DNA from: Polaromonas sp.
Lineage (GTDB): Bacteria > Pseudomonadota > Gammaproteobacteria > Burkholderiales > Burkholderiaceae_C
DNA length: 64,000 bases
Assembly: GCA_030654695.1 (NCBI GenBank)
Contig: JAURWY010000011.1
Location: forward strand, 62,001 to 126,000
Direction of reading: 5' to 3'
This document shows, in pieces, positions 34,621 to 42,218 of the stretch. Under the pieces are notes generated by a model. That model saw only the letters and a program-made list of their open reading frames with translations. It had not been told where the DNA came from and searched no databases. The position numbers and the translations under genes are program-made. Position 1 is the stretch's first letter. Each line of letters begins with the position of its first letter.

Positions 34621-35877
34621 TCATGGCATTCCTGCCGCCGAAGGAGGTTTCAGCACCAGCGGGGACAAGGTGTTTTCACCATCATTTTTTTCAGCTTTGA
34701 CATTCAAAAGATTGACCAGCAGTCCATACACTTCGAGGTTGCTCACAAGTTCGAGTTGTGCTTGACGAATGCGGGGGCCGGAGACAATCAAAATACCGTG
34801 CATGTCGGTTAGCTCGGGGTCATAGCCATGCTGACCCAGAGGACCTTTGCGCTCAGGGTTGTCTGAAACGCTGTATCCGATATCAGACAAACAGACAATA
34901 TCGGGAATCCGACGGTGGGTACCGAAACGAAATCGCTTGGGCATCGATGCCTTGGGCCAGCAAGCCACATTCGATAGCTTTGACAAAGCCGTCATCACAC
35001 CGTCCGTAGACTCCCCGTTGAGGCGAACCCCAGCAGTAGCACCCAACCACTCCCAACGCGCATCAGGGAATGCAGCCAAAGCCGTTTTTGCCTGAATCAC
35101 TTTTTCTGGCGGCGACAAAGCCATGCCATGGTCCGACACGATCACCAACGTCGTTTGTGTCCAAACACCGCGTTGTTTGAGCGCCGCCACCAAATGACCG
35201 ATGGATTGATCAACTTTTCGGGTCGCTAAGCGAACTGCTTCACTGTCAGGACCAGCGCTATGCCCAGCCGAATCCAAATCTGAAAAATACAGCGTCACAA
35301 AATCCGGTCGCTGTGCTTCAACGCGTGACAGCCAGCCCAACAAAGTTTCCAGACGAGCCTCGTGCGTCATGTGATGGTTGTAACGCATCCAATCGTTGGG
35401 CATCACGCCTTGAATGGGCGCCTCAGATCCGGGCCAAAACAACGTAGAGGCGATCTTGCCCTGTTGCCTCAAAGTTACCCACAAAGGAAGAGCTTCTTGC
35501 CACCACATTGGGTTCTCAACGGCTTCACGCGATCCCAGTGTGAAGCGCTGAGTCGTCGCAGGATCTGTCATGGTGTTGTTCACAATGCCGTGATGGTCCG
35601 GCGTTTGGCCCGTCACCAGCGTCACATGATTGGGAAACGTCAAAGATGGAAAGGCTGAAATCAAACCCTTAGCCTGAGAACCCTGTTGGGCTAAATAGAA
35701 CAAATGAGGTGTTTCCACTTCAGTTAAATAGGAAGGCTTGAACCCATCCAAGCTGACCAAGATGACCAATGGTTTTGTTGCGTTTGCAGCGGGGTTCGCC
35801 TGCGCCAATACTGCGCACGACAACACGCCCCAACAGCTCACGGCAATCAACAATGCTGACGTAGAAAAAGGTCTCAA
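34621..35877 (-). CDS. Ectonucleotide pyrophosphatase/phosphodiesterase (alkaline phosphatase superfamily)
   Basis: 418 residues with a signal peptide (LLIAVSCWGVLSCAVLAQA). Metal and nucleophile motifs of the NPP group are present: ILVSLDGFKPSYL, AFPSLTFPNHVTLVTGQTPDHHG with Thr as nucleophile, LYFSDLDSAGHSAGPDS, and IVSDHGMA. The start is a TTG at 35877, supported by GGAG about 8 bases upstream; no in-frame ATG is nearby. It would cleave phosphodiester or pyrophosphate bonds of nucleotides outside the cytoplasm. It lies about 165 bp upstream of exbD. I see no clear Pho box before it, but a 7-bp inverted repeat is at 36015-36036. Confidence 0.88.
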   Translation of the reverse strand: MRPFSTSALLIAVSCWGVLSCAVLAQANPAANATKPLVILVSLDGFKPSYLTEVETPHLFYLAQQGSQAKGLISAFPSLTFPNHVTLVTGQTPDHHGIVNNTMTDPATTQRFTLGSREAVENPMWWQEALPLWVTLRQQGKIASTLFWPGSEAPIQGVMPNDWMRYNHHMTHEARLETLLGWLSRVEAQRPDFVTLYFSDLDSAGHSAGPDSEAVRLATRKVDQSIGHLVAALKQRGVWTQTTLVIVSDHGMALSPPEKVIQAKTALAAFPDARWEWLGATAGVRLNGESTDGVMTALSKLSNVACWPKASMPKRFRFGTHRRIPDIVCLSDIGYSVSDNPERKGPLGQHGYDPELTDMHGILIVSGPRIRQAQLELVSNLEVYGLLVNLLNVKAEKNDGENTLSPLVLKPPSAAGMP

Positions 35878-36014
35878 AATAAAACTCCATGAATAAGAAG
35901 CTGAACGTTAGCTATGTTTCATGAAATCTTGATGGCAATATTGAGACGCCATAAATCAGCCCAGATCACCATTCCTTGCAAATAATTTGTTCCGCGCCAA
36001 TGCTTTAAAAGCGT

Positions 36015-36036
36015 ATAAACGATATACACCGTTTAT
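36015..36036. promoter_or_regulatory. Inverted repeat between divergent genes, possible operator
   Basis: ATAAACG, eight bases, CGTTTAT: a perfect 7-bp inverted repeat within the AT-rich gap between the nucleotide pyrophosphatase gene (leftward) and the membrane protein gene (rightward). The regulator is unknown. Confidence 0.4.
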
Positions 36037-36104
36037 TTGTACCGCATAACAAATGATGTGATGCAGAAAAAAGCACGGATCAGTTGACCCATTTGCTGAG
36101 AAAG

Positions 36105-36968
36105 ATGAAGACTATGACAACGTCTGTATGGACATGGTGGGCACTGCTTTGCGCAGTGAGCTTGATCAACGTGATGGCATGGACAGCCTCAGCGACGCAT
36201 CTGTGGCGCCGATCTTTATCTTTCGGCCCCGAGTCTTGGGCCGCCATCCGTTTGCAGATCATTCTGTCTGCTGGATACGTTTTCGGCTGCGCCTATCGTT
36301 CTGTGCTGCCGGTTTTTGACATCCAGCGTTTGTGCCTGATCGATTCTTGGCTTTCCAGCGTGGTCGTAGGGCGCTCCGTCGCGACCATCGCAGAATTATG
36401 TTTTGTGACGCAATGGGCCATATTGTCTCGGAGCATCGCACGGACGGCTGAGAATCGGGTCGGCATCATGGTGTCTCACGCGGTCGTTCCCATGATTCTC
36501 GTGGCCGAGCTCTTCTCTTGGTATGCAGTGCTGACAACGTCAAATCTGGGCCATGTCGTCGAAGAGTCACTCTGGGGGCTTTGCGCGTTGATGTTGGCCG
36601 CCAGTTATTTGCATGCTTTGCCACGAAGTCACCGCGAGCACCGCACCATTCTGGCCACCTTCAGCGCCATGGGTGCTATTTACGCGCTTTACATGTTTTT
36701 GGTTGATGTCCCCATGTACTGGTCCCGCTGGCTGTTGGACCACGAGCATGGTCGTCCATTTCTCAGCGTGACGCAAGGATTTCTAGACGTCTCAAGCAGG
36801 TGGGTGGTGTCACATCGATGGACAGACTGGGAAAGCGAAGTGGTCTGGATGTCCGCGTATTTCAGCGTAGCGGTCTGGATGAGCATCGGCTTGATTCATA
36901 TGCCGCATTTGAGGCCCCTCGTATCGTCGCCATCGACAGACAGGAGTGTCACGCCATTGACACAGTAA
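36105..36968 (+). CDS. Multi-pass membrane protein, unknown
   Basis: 287 residues from the ATG at 36105 (GAGAAAG just upstream); the frame is open slightly earlier from a TTG. About eight hydrophobic segments are seen, for example WWALLCAVSLINVMAW, IILSAGYVFGCAYRSVLPVF and LWGLCALMLAASYLHALP. Conserved-looking polar features include a PRSHREHRTI loop and YMFLVDVPMYW inside the membrane. I do not recognise the family. It lies 45 bp upstream of the CorA-like gene and is probably cotranscribed with it. Confidence 0.75.
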   Translation: MKTMTTSVWTWWALLCAVSLINVMAWTASATHLWRRSLSFGPESWAAIRLQIILSAGYVFGCAYRSVLPVFDIQRLCLIDSWLSSVVVGRSVATIAELCFVTQWAILSRSIARTAENRVGIMVSHAVVPMILVAELFSWYAVLTTSNLGHVVEESLWGLCALMLAASYLHALPRSHREHRTILATFSAMGAIYALYMFLVDVPMYWSRWLLDHEHGRPFLSVTQGFLDVSSRWVVSHRWTDWESEVVWMSAYFSVAVWMSIGLIHMPHLRPLVSSPSTDRSVTPLTQ

Positions 36969-37013
36969 GTTCATAAGATTTTCACAATCTACCGTCCTCA
37001 GCATCCACCATCC

Positions 37014-38324
37014 ATGTCGCTTGAAAATCTAATCGCTATGTTGGGCAAACAAAAGCTGGTTGACGGCATGGTCCACAGCCAAAAAATGCACAAGCACGAT
37101 GTTGTGCAGTCGCTGCTCCAAAAGCAACACGATGCCGAACTGCACAACTTCATCGCCAAACAAAGCTCAACAGAACTTGGTGGTTACTTGGATTCGCTGC
37201 CAGCGGAGGATGCCCAAAAACTCTGGGCCAAACTGCCGCAGGAGCGAGAGAACGATGTGCTGTGGGAAATGTCAGATCAAAGGCGAATAGACGTAGCCGG
37301 CGACCGACAACCCGACTTTGCTGAAAGCAAGATCAATGTCTATGAATTAAATGAAGGTCGACTTCGCAACATCCCGATGACGGGCAGAAAAGACCTAAAG
37401 GGTGCCAAACCTGTATGGGTTGACCTGATCAATTCATCCAAAGCCGAGCGGCTGTTTGTAGGCTCTCACTTTGGCGTGGAACTGCCAGATCCCATTGAGG
37501 CGACCGACCTTGAAGTAAGTGCGCGTTTTCACGTCGAAGAAAACGACGATATTCACCTTCATTCCAATTTTCTGCATGACCGGGAAGGCAACTCCAGAAG
37601 CGTTCCAGTCGCCTTCATTTTGCATGGCGGCATTCTTTTTTCATTGCGTAACGAAGAATTGCCGGTCTTCAGATTGCAGCGACGTCGGGCACTGACACAG
37701 CCGGGTTATGTGACTGACTGCGTTGACCTTCTTTTGGATCTGTATGGTGCAGACGTGGAAGTTTCCGCCGATTCACTTGAAAACATTTACGCCAAACTGG
37801 GCGTTGTTGGGCGTCATGTCTTGAGCGAGGCGATCACCGACCAAGAGGCGGCCGGCATTCTTGCCGATATCGCGGAAGAAGAAGATCAAAACGGCCGCAT
37901 TAGAAGCAACATCCTAGACACGCAACGTGCTTTTAGTTTTTTGATGCGCGGACGTTTATTAACGCCAGATCAAATTTCAGACTCCAAGCAAATTTTGCGC
38001 AACATTGAATCGCTGAATAGTCACACCGCTTTCCTGTTCGACAAGATCAACTTTTTGATGGACGCCACCATCGGTTTCATCAACATCAATCAGAACAAAC
38101 GCGTCAACCAGTTGACCGTCTTCAGCGTGGTCTTCATGCCCATCAATATTTTGGCGGGTATGGGCGGCATGTCTGAGTTTTCCATGATGACGCAAGCTGT
38201 TGAATGGCCGGTGGCCTACGGTGGTTTTTTTCTAGCCTCTGCATTGATTGGGCTCGCCACCTATGTGCTGCTGAAACATTTCGAGAAAAGACGTGTAAAG
38301 AGGACAAGCCACAAAGCTGGCTGA
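37014..38324 (+). CDS. CorA-family metal transporter with MgtE_N-like N-terminal domain
   Basis: 436 residues. Residues about 25-95 form helical repeats like the cytoplasmic MgtE N domain (HDAELHNFIAKQSSTELGGYLDSLPAEDAQKLWAKLPQERENDVLWEM). A CorA soluble domain follows from about 105 (VWVDLINSSKAERLFVGSHFGVELPDPIEATDLEVSARFHVEENDD). Two C-terminal membrane helices are at about 370-390 and 402-425. The usual GMN selectivity motif at the end of the first helix reads GMGGMSEF, so Asn is replaced. It probably moves a divalent cation, but the altered motif leaves the ion and direction open. Confidence 0.87.
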   Translation: MSLENLIAMLGKQKLVDGMVHSQKMHKHDVVQSLLQKQHDAELHNFIAKQSSTELGGYLDSLPAEDAQKLWAKLPQERENDVLWEMSDQRRIDVAGDRQPDFAESKINVYELNEGRLRNIPMTGRKDLKGAKPVWVDLINSSKAERLFVGSHFGVELPDPIEATDLEVSARFHVEENDDIHLHSNFLHDREGNSRSVPVAFILHGGILFSLRNEELPVFRLQRRRALTQPGYVTDCVDLLLDLYGADVEVSADSLENIYAKLGVVGRHVLSEAITDQEAAGILADIAEEEDQNGRIRSNILDTQRAFSFLMRGRLLTPDQISDSKQILRNIESLNSHTAFLFDKINFLMDATIGFININQNKRVNQLTVFSVVFMPINILAGMGGMSEFSMMTQAVEWPVAYGGFFLASALIGLATYVLLKHFEKRRVKRTSHKAG

Positions 38325-38352
38325 TGTCATCAAAGCTTCATTCGTTCGACTC
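38324..38352 (+). promoter_or_regulatory. Pho-box-like array upstream of the YkgJ-type gene
   Basis: ATGTCAT, GCTTCAT and TCGACTC start 11 bp apart immediately after the corA stop and about 50 bp before the next ATG. The later units are weaker matches. Confidence 0.4.
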
Positions 38353-38402
38353 AAAATCTACTTGTTAACCTTCTGTTCGATGGTTTCAAAGGCTAGGTTT
38401 TC

Positions 38403-38888
38403 ATGCGCGATTTATCCCTGGTTACTTTTTATGTCAAGCACATCGCGCCGAGGTTGGCCAGTGCCTATATCGGCACACTGCGGCGGATGCTTCCGGTGGC
38501 ACCGATTCTGGCAAGCCTCGTATTTGGACGACTCAAGTTCCTGCAGGATTACGCCGGTTTTATTCGAAAAATGCGCATTCATATTGACGCGCTCAGGGAG
38601 GGGCCGGCGCAGCACTACTTTGAAGACGTGCTAGGCCGAGCCAAAGCAGTGCCCGCCGACATTAGCGGCTCTTGCGTGCAGTGCGGCAACTGCTGCATGG
38701 ACAAGCGCTGTGTGTTTTTAGAGCCGATTGACGACGGACGCTACCAGTGCGGTATTTACCACTCGCCATTTCGCAGGCTTTCAAACTGTGGCTCTTTTCC
38801 CTTGAACGCCTACGACATCTCGCGCTACGCCTGTCCGAGCTACCACGTGATTGAAATCGTTCGGAAGCCCCAGCCTTCAAGTCATTGA
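38403..38888 (+). CDS. YkgJ-family cysteine-cluster protein
   Basis: 161 residues. The centre holds the Fe-S/zinc-type cluster motif SCVQCGNCC (about 93-101), followed by CVFLEP, YQCGIYHS, LSNCGSFPLNAYDI and YACPSYH. These are the spaced cysteines of the YkgJ/CxxCxxCC family, whose role is poorly known. The N-terminal 80 residues are a helical extension with a hydrophobic stretch (LRRMLPVAPILASLVFGRL). It precedes lplT, and its stop codon overlaps the first repeat of the lplT Pho array. Confidence 0.82.
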   Translation: MRDLSLVTFYVKHIAPRLASAYIGTLRRMLPVAPILASLVFGRLKFLQDYAGFIRKMRIHIDALREGPAQHYFEDVLGRAKAVPADISGSCVQCGNCCMDKRCVFLEPIDDGRYQCGIYHSPFRRLSNCGSFPLNAYDISRYACPSYHVIEIVRKPQPSSH

Positions 38889-38918
38889 AACGTCATTGAT
38901 TTGTCGGTGTGCTGACTT
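38879..38918 (+). promoter_or_regulatory. Four-repeat Pho-box array upstream of lplT
   Basis: AAGTCAT, ACGTCAT, TTGTCGG and CTGACTT start exactly 11 bp apart (38879, 38890, 38901, 38912), ending 23 bp before the lplT ATG. The short remaining distance implies a very short leader. Confidence 0.65.
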
Positions 38919-38941
38919 AATAACTCGCCACAATCTCGCCG

Positions 38942-40168
38942 ATGCCTACAGGCTTTTACCTCATCATTGCGGCTCAGTTTGTCTCAGCACTTGCTGACAA
39001 TGCTTTGTTGATTGTATCGATTGCCCTTCTTTCAGAGCAGGGGCTTCCGGCTTGGTGGGCACCGATGCTCAAATTCGTCTTCACCATTTCCTATGTGGTG
39101 CTAGCCCCCTTTGTCGGCCCCTTGGCTGATGCGGTCCCCAAAGCCCGCCTGATGGCGTGGATGAACGGCGTCAAAATTCTTGGCGTTGCGGCTTTGCTAC
39201 TCGGCTTTAACCCGCTCGTGGCCTTTGCCATCGCAGGCTTGGGTGCCACAGCTTATGCGCCAGCCAAGTATGGCCTGATCACTGAAATTGTCGCGCCCCA
39301 TCTCTTGGTCAAGGCGAATGGCTGGCTGGAAACCTCAGTGGTCTGTGCCGCGCTCTTGGGCGCAGTCTTGGGTGGCGTATTGGTCAACGCGAACGTGATC
39401 GCGACCCTGAATGGGCTGATGCGCGTTGAAAGCCTCGAAGGCATCTCACCGCTTTACACCTCTCTGCTGGTGCTGCTGATGATCTACGGTGGAGCGAGCC
39501 TGCTCAATCTGGGTATCCCACACAGCGGTGCCCGTTATCCGGCAAGCAGTATCCACCCGTTGGTGCTGATACGGGATTTTTGGCGCGCCAATTTACTCTT
39601 GTGGCGTGATGCTGAGGGCGGCCTGTCACTGGCGGTCACCACGATTTTTTGGGGCCTTGGCGCAACGCTGCAATTCATTGTCTTGAAGTGGTCAGCCGAT
39701 GTTCTATTCCTGCCCCTCGAACAATCAGCCTACCTACAAACAGCTGTCGCGGTAGGAGTCGTTGTGGGCGCTGTCATTGCCGGACGATGGATTCCCCTGC
39801 GACATGCAAAACACGTCCTGCCGGCTGGCGTTTTGATGGGCCTGCTCATCACCGCCATTGCCCATGTGCAGGTGGTCAGCACGGCCCTGCTGTTTCTGGC
39901 GCTTATAGGTGTGGTTGGCGGCATTTTGGTCGTCCCTCTCAATGCCTTGCTGCAACACCGTGGCTTTGTCCTTTTGAGTGCGGGCAGGTCAGTGGCCGTG
40001 CAGGGCTTCAATGAAAACCTGAGTGTGTTGTGCTTGCTGGGGGTGTATGCCGCCTTGGTCGCTGCGGATGTATCCATCGTCCTGCTGTTGACACTGTTTG
40101 GCCTGTGCACCGCTGCGGCGATTGGTTTGCTGCTTCAGCGTGGCTTTCGCGCTGGACCAACCCGTTAA
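38942..40168 (+). CDS. lplT: Lysophospholipid transporter LplT
   Basis: 408 residues, MFS type with about twelve membrane segments. It has the LplT opening FYLIIAAQFVSALADNALLIVSIALL and the family block IAGLGATAYAPAKYGLITEIVAPHLLVKANGWLETSVV (about 98-135). It flips lysophospholipids inward across the inner membrane for re-acylation. No aas-type acyltransferase is fused or adjacent. With a Pho array in front, it may recover lipids during phosphate-driven membrane remodelling. It converges on the second glycosyltransferase gene. Confidence 0.92.
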   Translation: MPTGFYLIIAAQFVSALADNALLIVSIALLSEQGLPAWWAPMLKFVFTISYVVLAPFVGPLADAVPKARLMAWMNGVKILGVAALLLGFNPLVAFAIAGLGATAYAPAKYGLITEIVAPHLLVKANGWLETSVVCAALLGAVLGGVLVNANVIATLNGLMRVESLEGISPLYTSLLVLLMIYGGASLLNLGIPHSGARYPASSIHPLVLIRDFWRANLLLWRDAEGGLSLAVTTIFWGLGATLQFIVLKWSADVLFLPLEQSAYLQTAVAVGVVVGAVIAGRWIPLRHAKHVLPAGVLMGLLITAIAHVQVVSTALLFLALIGVVGGILVVPLNALLQHRGFVLLSAGRSVAVQGFNENLSVLCLLGVYAALVAADVSIVLLLTLFGLCTAAAIGLLLQRGFRAGPTR

Positions 40169-40195
40169 AACTCAACCCTCAAAACTCATTCCGCT

Positions 40196-41410
40196 TCAAA
40201 CGATGACACGCGATTGATCGATCACCTCTTGCAGCACATCCTCAAACTTTTGCACGATGCAGCCCCAGTCCAGCTGCAACGACGTTTGTCTGGCTTCTAT
40301 GCCCATTTGCTTACGCTGCAGCGGCTCGGCAGCCAACGCCAGCGCTGCAGTCACAAAGCCATCCGCATCGTCCGTCGGCACTGAGCTCCCATTGACACTG
40401 TCGACGATTAACGCCGCTGCAGCGGCGTAATTGAAGGCGACCACCGGCAAACCACTGGCCATGGCTTCGGTGGTCACGTTGCCAAAGGTCTCCGTGAGAC
40501 TGGGCATTAAAAAAAGGTCGGCTGACGCATAGTGCTCGGCCAATAGCTTGCCTCTCAATTGCCCAGAAAAAATGGCTTTAGGGCATCGGGTTTGCAAATC
40601 CTGTCGCATCGGACCGTCCCCGACAAGCACCAACCGGGCTCGTGGGTCGCGTGCCTCAATTGCCTCAAAAGCCTTCAACAGCAACGCTAGATTTTTCTCG
40701 TGCGCAAGGCGTCCAACGCAGACCACCGCCACATCATCGGGTGCAAGCCCCCATTGAGCACGCAGCTCTTCGCTGCGGTGTGCCGGGTCAAAGGCAACTG
40801 TGTCGACGCCGCGGCTGACCACCTTCAGCCGTTGAAACCCTACGTCAGCCAGAGAGGTACGCAAGGCTTCCGTTGGCACCATGGTGCAATGGGCGTAATT
40901 GTGAAATTTTTTCAGGTAAGCCATGATCGGCTTGTTCAAAAAACCAACGCCATAATGCGCGCTGTAGCTTTGAAAATTGGTTCTGTAGTCAGTGGACACA
41001 GGCAACCTAAGGTACATCGCAGCGCGCAGTGCTGACCAGCCAAGGGGGCCTTCGGTTGCAATGTGAACAACATCTGGACGCTTCAGCTGCCAAAGCCGGA
41101 TCAGCGCACTCTTGGACGGCATGCCCATGCGCAACCCCGGATAGCGTGGAATCGGAAAGCCGCGCATCAAGACCTCTTGGTAGCCGGAATGCATCTCATC
41201 TTGGCAGGCTGCATCCGTGCCACTCTGGCGCAAGCGAATCAGTTGCACGGCGTGGTTGGCGGCGCGTAATCCATCGACAACTTTGGCCAGCGTCACGGCA
41301 ACACCATTCACTTCCGGCGGATACGTTTCAGAGACAACTGCGACACGCAGGGAGCGCCGATTGGCCGGATAATTTTCAACGAGCAGGTTGTGCGCATATT
41401 CATAAGCCAT
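40196..41410 (-). CDS. GT4 glycosyltransferase, second diacylglycerol-type paralogue
   Basis: 404 residues from the ATG at 41410. The frame continues upstream to 41482, but that part lies across a Pho-box-like site and has no family match. It shares with the enzyme at 11.8 kb the acceptor loop (SETYPPEVNGVAVTLAKVVDGL), VVHIATEGPLGWSAL, CVGRLAHEKNLALLLKAFEAI, VGDGP and SLTETFGNVTTEAMASGLPVVAF with both Glu of the E-X7-E motif. It is most like the SqdX/Agt/MgtA group that glycosylates lipids. A second such enzyme could add a further sugar or use a different donor, such as UDP-glucuronate from ugd. The product is inferred. Confidence 0.8.
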   Translation of the reverse strand: MAYEYAHNLLVENYPANRRSLRVAVVSETYPPEVNGVAVTLAKVVDGLRAANHAVQLIRLRQSGTDAACQDEMHSGYQEVLMRGFPIPRYPGLRMGMPSKSALIRLWQLKRPDVVHIATEGPLGWSALRAAMYLRLPVSTDYRTNFQSYSAHYGVGFLNKPIMAYLKKFHNYAHCTMVPTEALRTSLADVGFQRLKVVSRGVDTVAFDPAHRSEELRAQWGLAPDDVAVVCVGRLAHEKNLALLLKAFEAIEARDPRARLVLVGDGPMRQDLQTRCPKAIFSGQLRGKLLAEHYASADLFLMPSLTETFGNVTTEAMASGLPVVAFNYAAAAALIVDSVNGSSVPTDDADGFVTAALALAAEPLQRKQMGIEARQTSLQLDWGCIVQKFEDVLQEVIDQSRVIV

Positions 41411-41432
41411 GCAATGATCATGTCGCCTCTTC

Positions 41433-41450
41433 GTAACAACTTGATGACAA
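41433..41450 (-). promoter_or_regulatory. Pho box upstream of the second glycosyltransferase
   Basis: Minus-strand TTGTCAT, four bases, TTGTTAC at an 11-bp pitch, 23-40 bp before the ATG at 41410. It supports that start over the longer frame. Confidence 0.55.
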
Positions 41451-41475
41451 ATCGGCACTTCGAATTGAAACGTTA

Positions 41476-41493
41476 ACGTCACGAAACTTTCAT
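41476..41493 (+). promoter_or_regulatory. Pho-box-like pair upstream of the Mpo1-like gene
   Basis: Plus-strand ACGTCAC, four bases, CTTTCAT, facing the opposite way from the neighbouring site at 41433-41450; about 72 bp before the GTG at 41565. Confidence 0.4.
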
Positions 41494-41564
41494 ACGGCGG
41501 GGCTAAATTGAGGTCGTTAACTTAAGCGACTAGGGCGTACTGCCCCCAACTCCGCGAGGCCCAT

Positions 41565-42173
41565 GTGAACGATTTTTTTCAACAGTTAAAGACCCAGCGT
41601 TGGGATGACCACCGCTATTACCACCATAGCCGGATCAACCAAAGCCTGCATCTGCTCAGCGCTGTCAGTTTTGTGATTGCTTATGCGTTGCTGTTTGTCA
41701 ATCCCGCTTGGGCTGCGTTGTTGGCATGGCTGGTGTCCATGACAAGTCGTCAAGCTGGGCATTTCTTTTTTGAACCCCGAGGCTATGACGACGTGAACCA
41801 AGCGACCGATGCGCACAAAGAAGAGATCAAGATTGGCTACAACATTCGCCGCAAAGTGGTGTTACTGGCCGTCTGGGTCTTGGTGCCTGTGGCGCTGTGG
41901 CTACAGCCCTCTCTGTTTGGCCAAATTGCACCCGCGGATGGGCTGATGGAGTTCCTGAACGACGTCGGTTTGGCGTGGCTGGCCTTAGGTGTCGCCGGTT
42001 TGCTGTTTCGTGTCGTCCAACTGTGGATTCAACAGGACGCTTGGACGGGCATCGTCTGGGCCTTCAAGATCATCACAGATCCCTTCCACGACATCGTGCT
42101 GTACCACAAGGCGCCCTTGGCCTTGTTGCGCGGCGAGATGATCGATCCGATGGCGCATGTCAAGCACAAGTGA
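41565..42173 (+). CDS. Membrane protein resembling Mpo1/DUF962
   Basis: 202 residues starting with GTG at 41565. The overlapping ATG two bases earlier is followed at once by a stop, and GCGAGG lies upstream. There are four or more hydrophobic segments. The early H-S-R-I-N-Q-S-L-H pattern and RQAGHFFFEPRGYD resemble the His-Asn-His and GH-x-F-x-E features of Mpo1-like proteins, which act on 2-hydroxy fatty acids in yeast. The late KIITDPFHDIVLYHKAP block is well preserved in character. The family call is tentative. It ends at a perfect terminator shared with the next gene. Confidence 0.6.
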   Translation: MNDFFQQLKTQRWDDHRYYHHSRINQSLHLLSAVSFVIAYALLFVNPAWAALLAWLVSMTSRQAGHFFFEPRGYDDVNQATDAHKEEIKIGYNIRRKVVLLAVWVLVPVALWLQPSLFGQIAPADGLMEFLNDVGLAWLALGVAGLLFRVVQLWIQQDAWTGIVWAFKIITDPFHDIVLYHKAPLALLRGEMIDPMAHVKHK

Positions 42174-42181
42174 GCATGATT

Positions 42182-42211
42182 ACCAACAGGACTCATCCGA
42201 GTCCTGTTGGT
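42182..42211. terminator. Bidirectional terminator between convergent genes
   Basis: A perfect 13-bp stem, ACCAACAGGACTC with GAGTCCTGTTGGT, around a 4-base loop, 8 bp after each of the two convergent stops (42173 and 42219). It has no long T run, but its perfect symmetry suits both directions. Confidence 0.8.
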
Positions 42212-42218
42212 CTGAAGC

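Noticed and set aside
41410-41482. Longer N-terminus of the second glycosyltransferase
   Set aside because: The extra part crosses a Pho-box-like site and has no family match; the ATG at 41410 fits the GT4 N-terminus.
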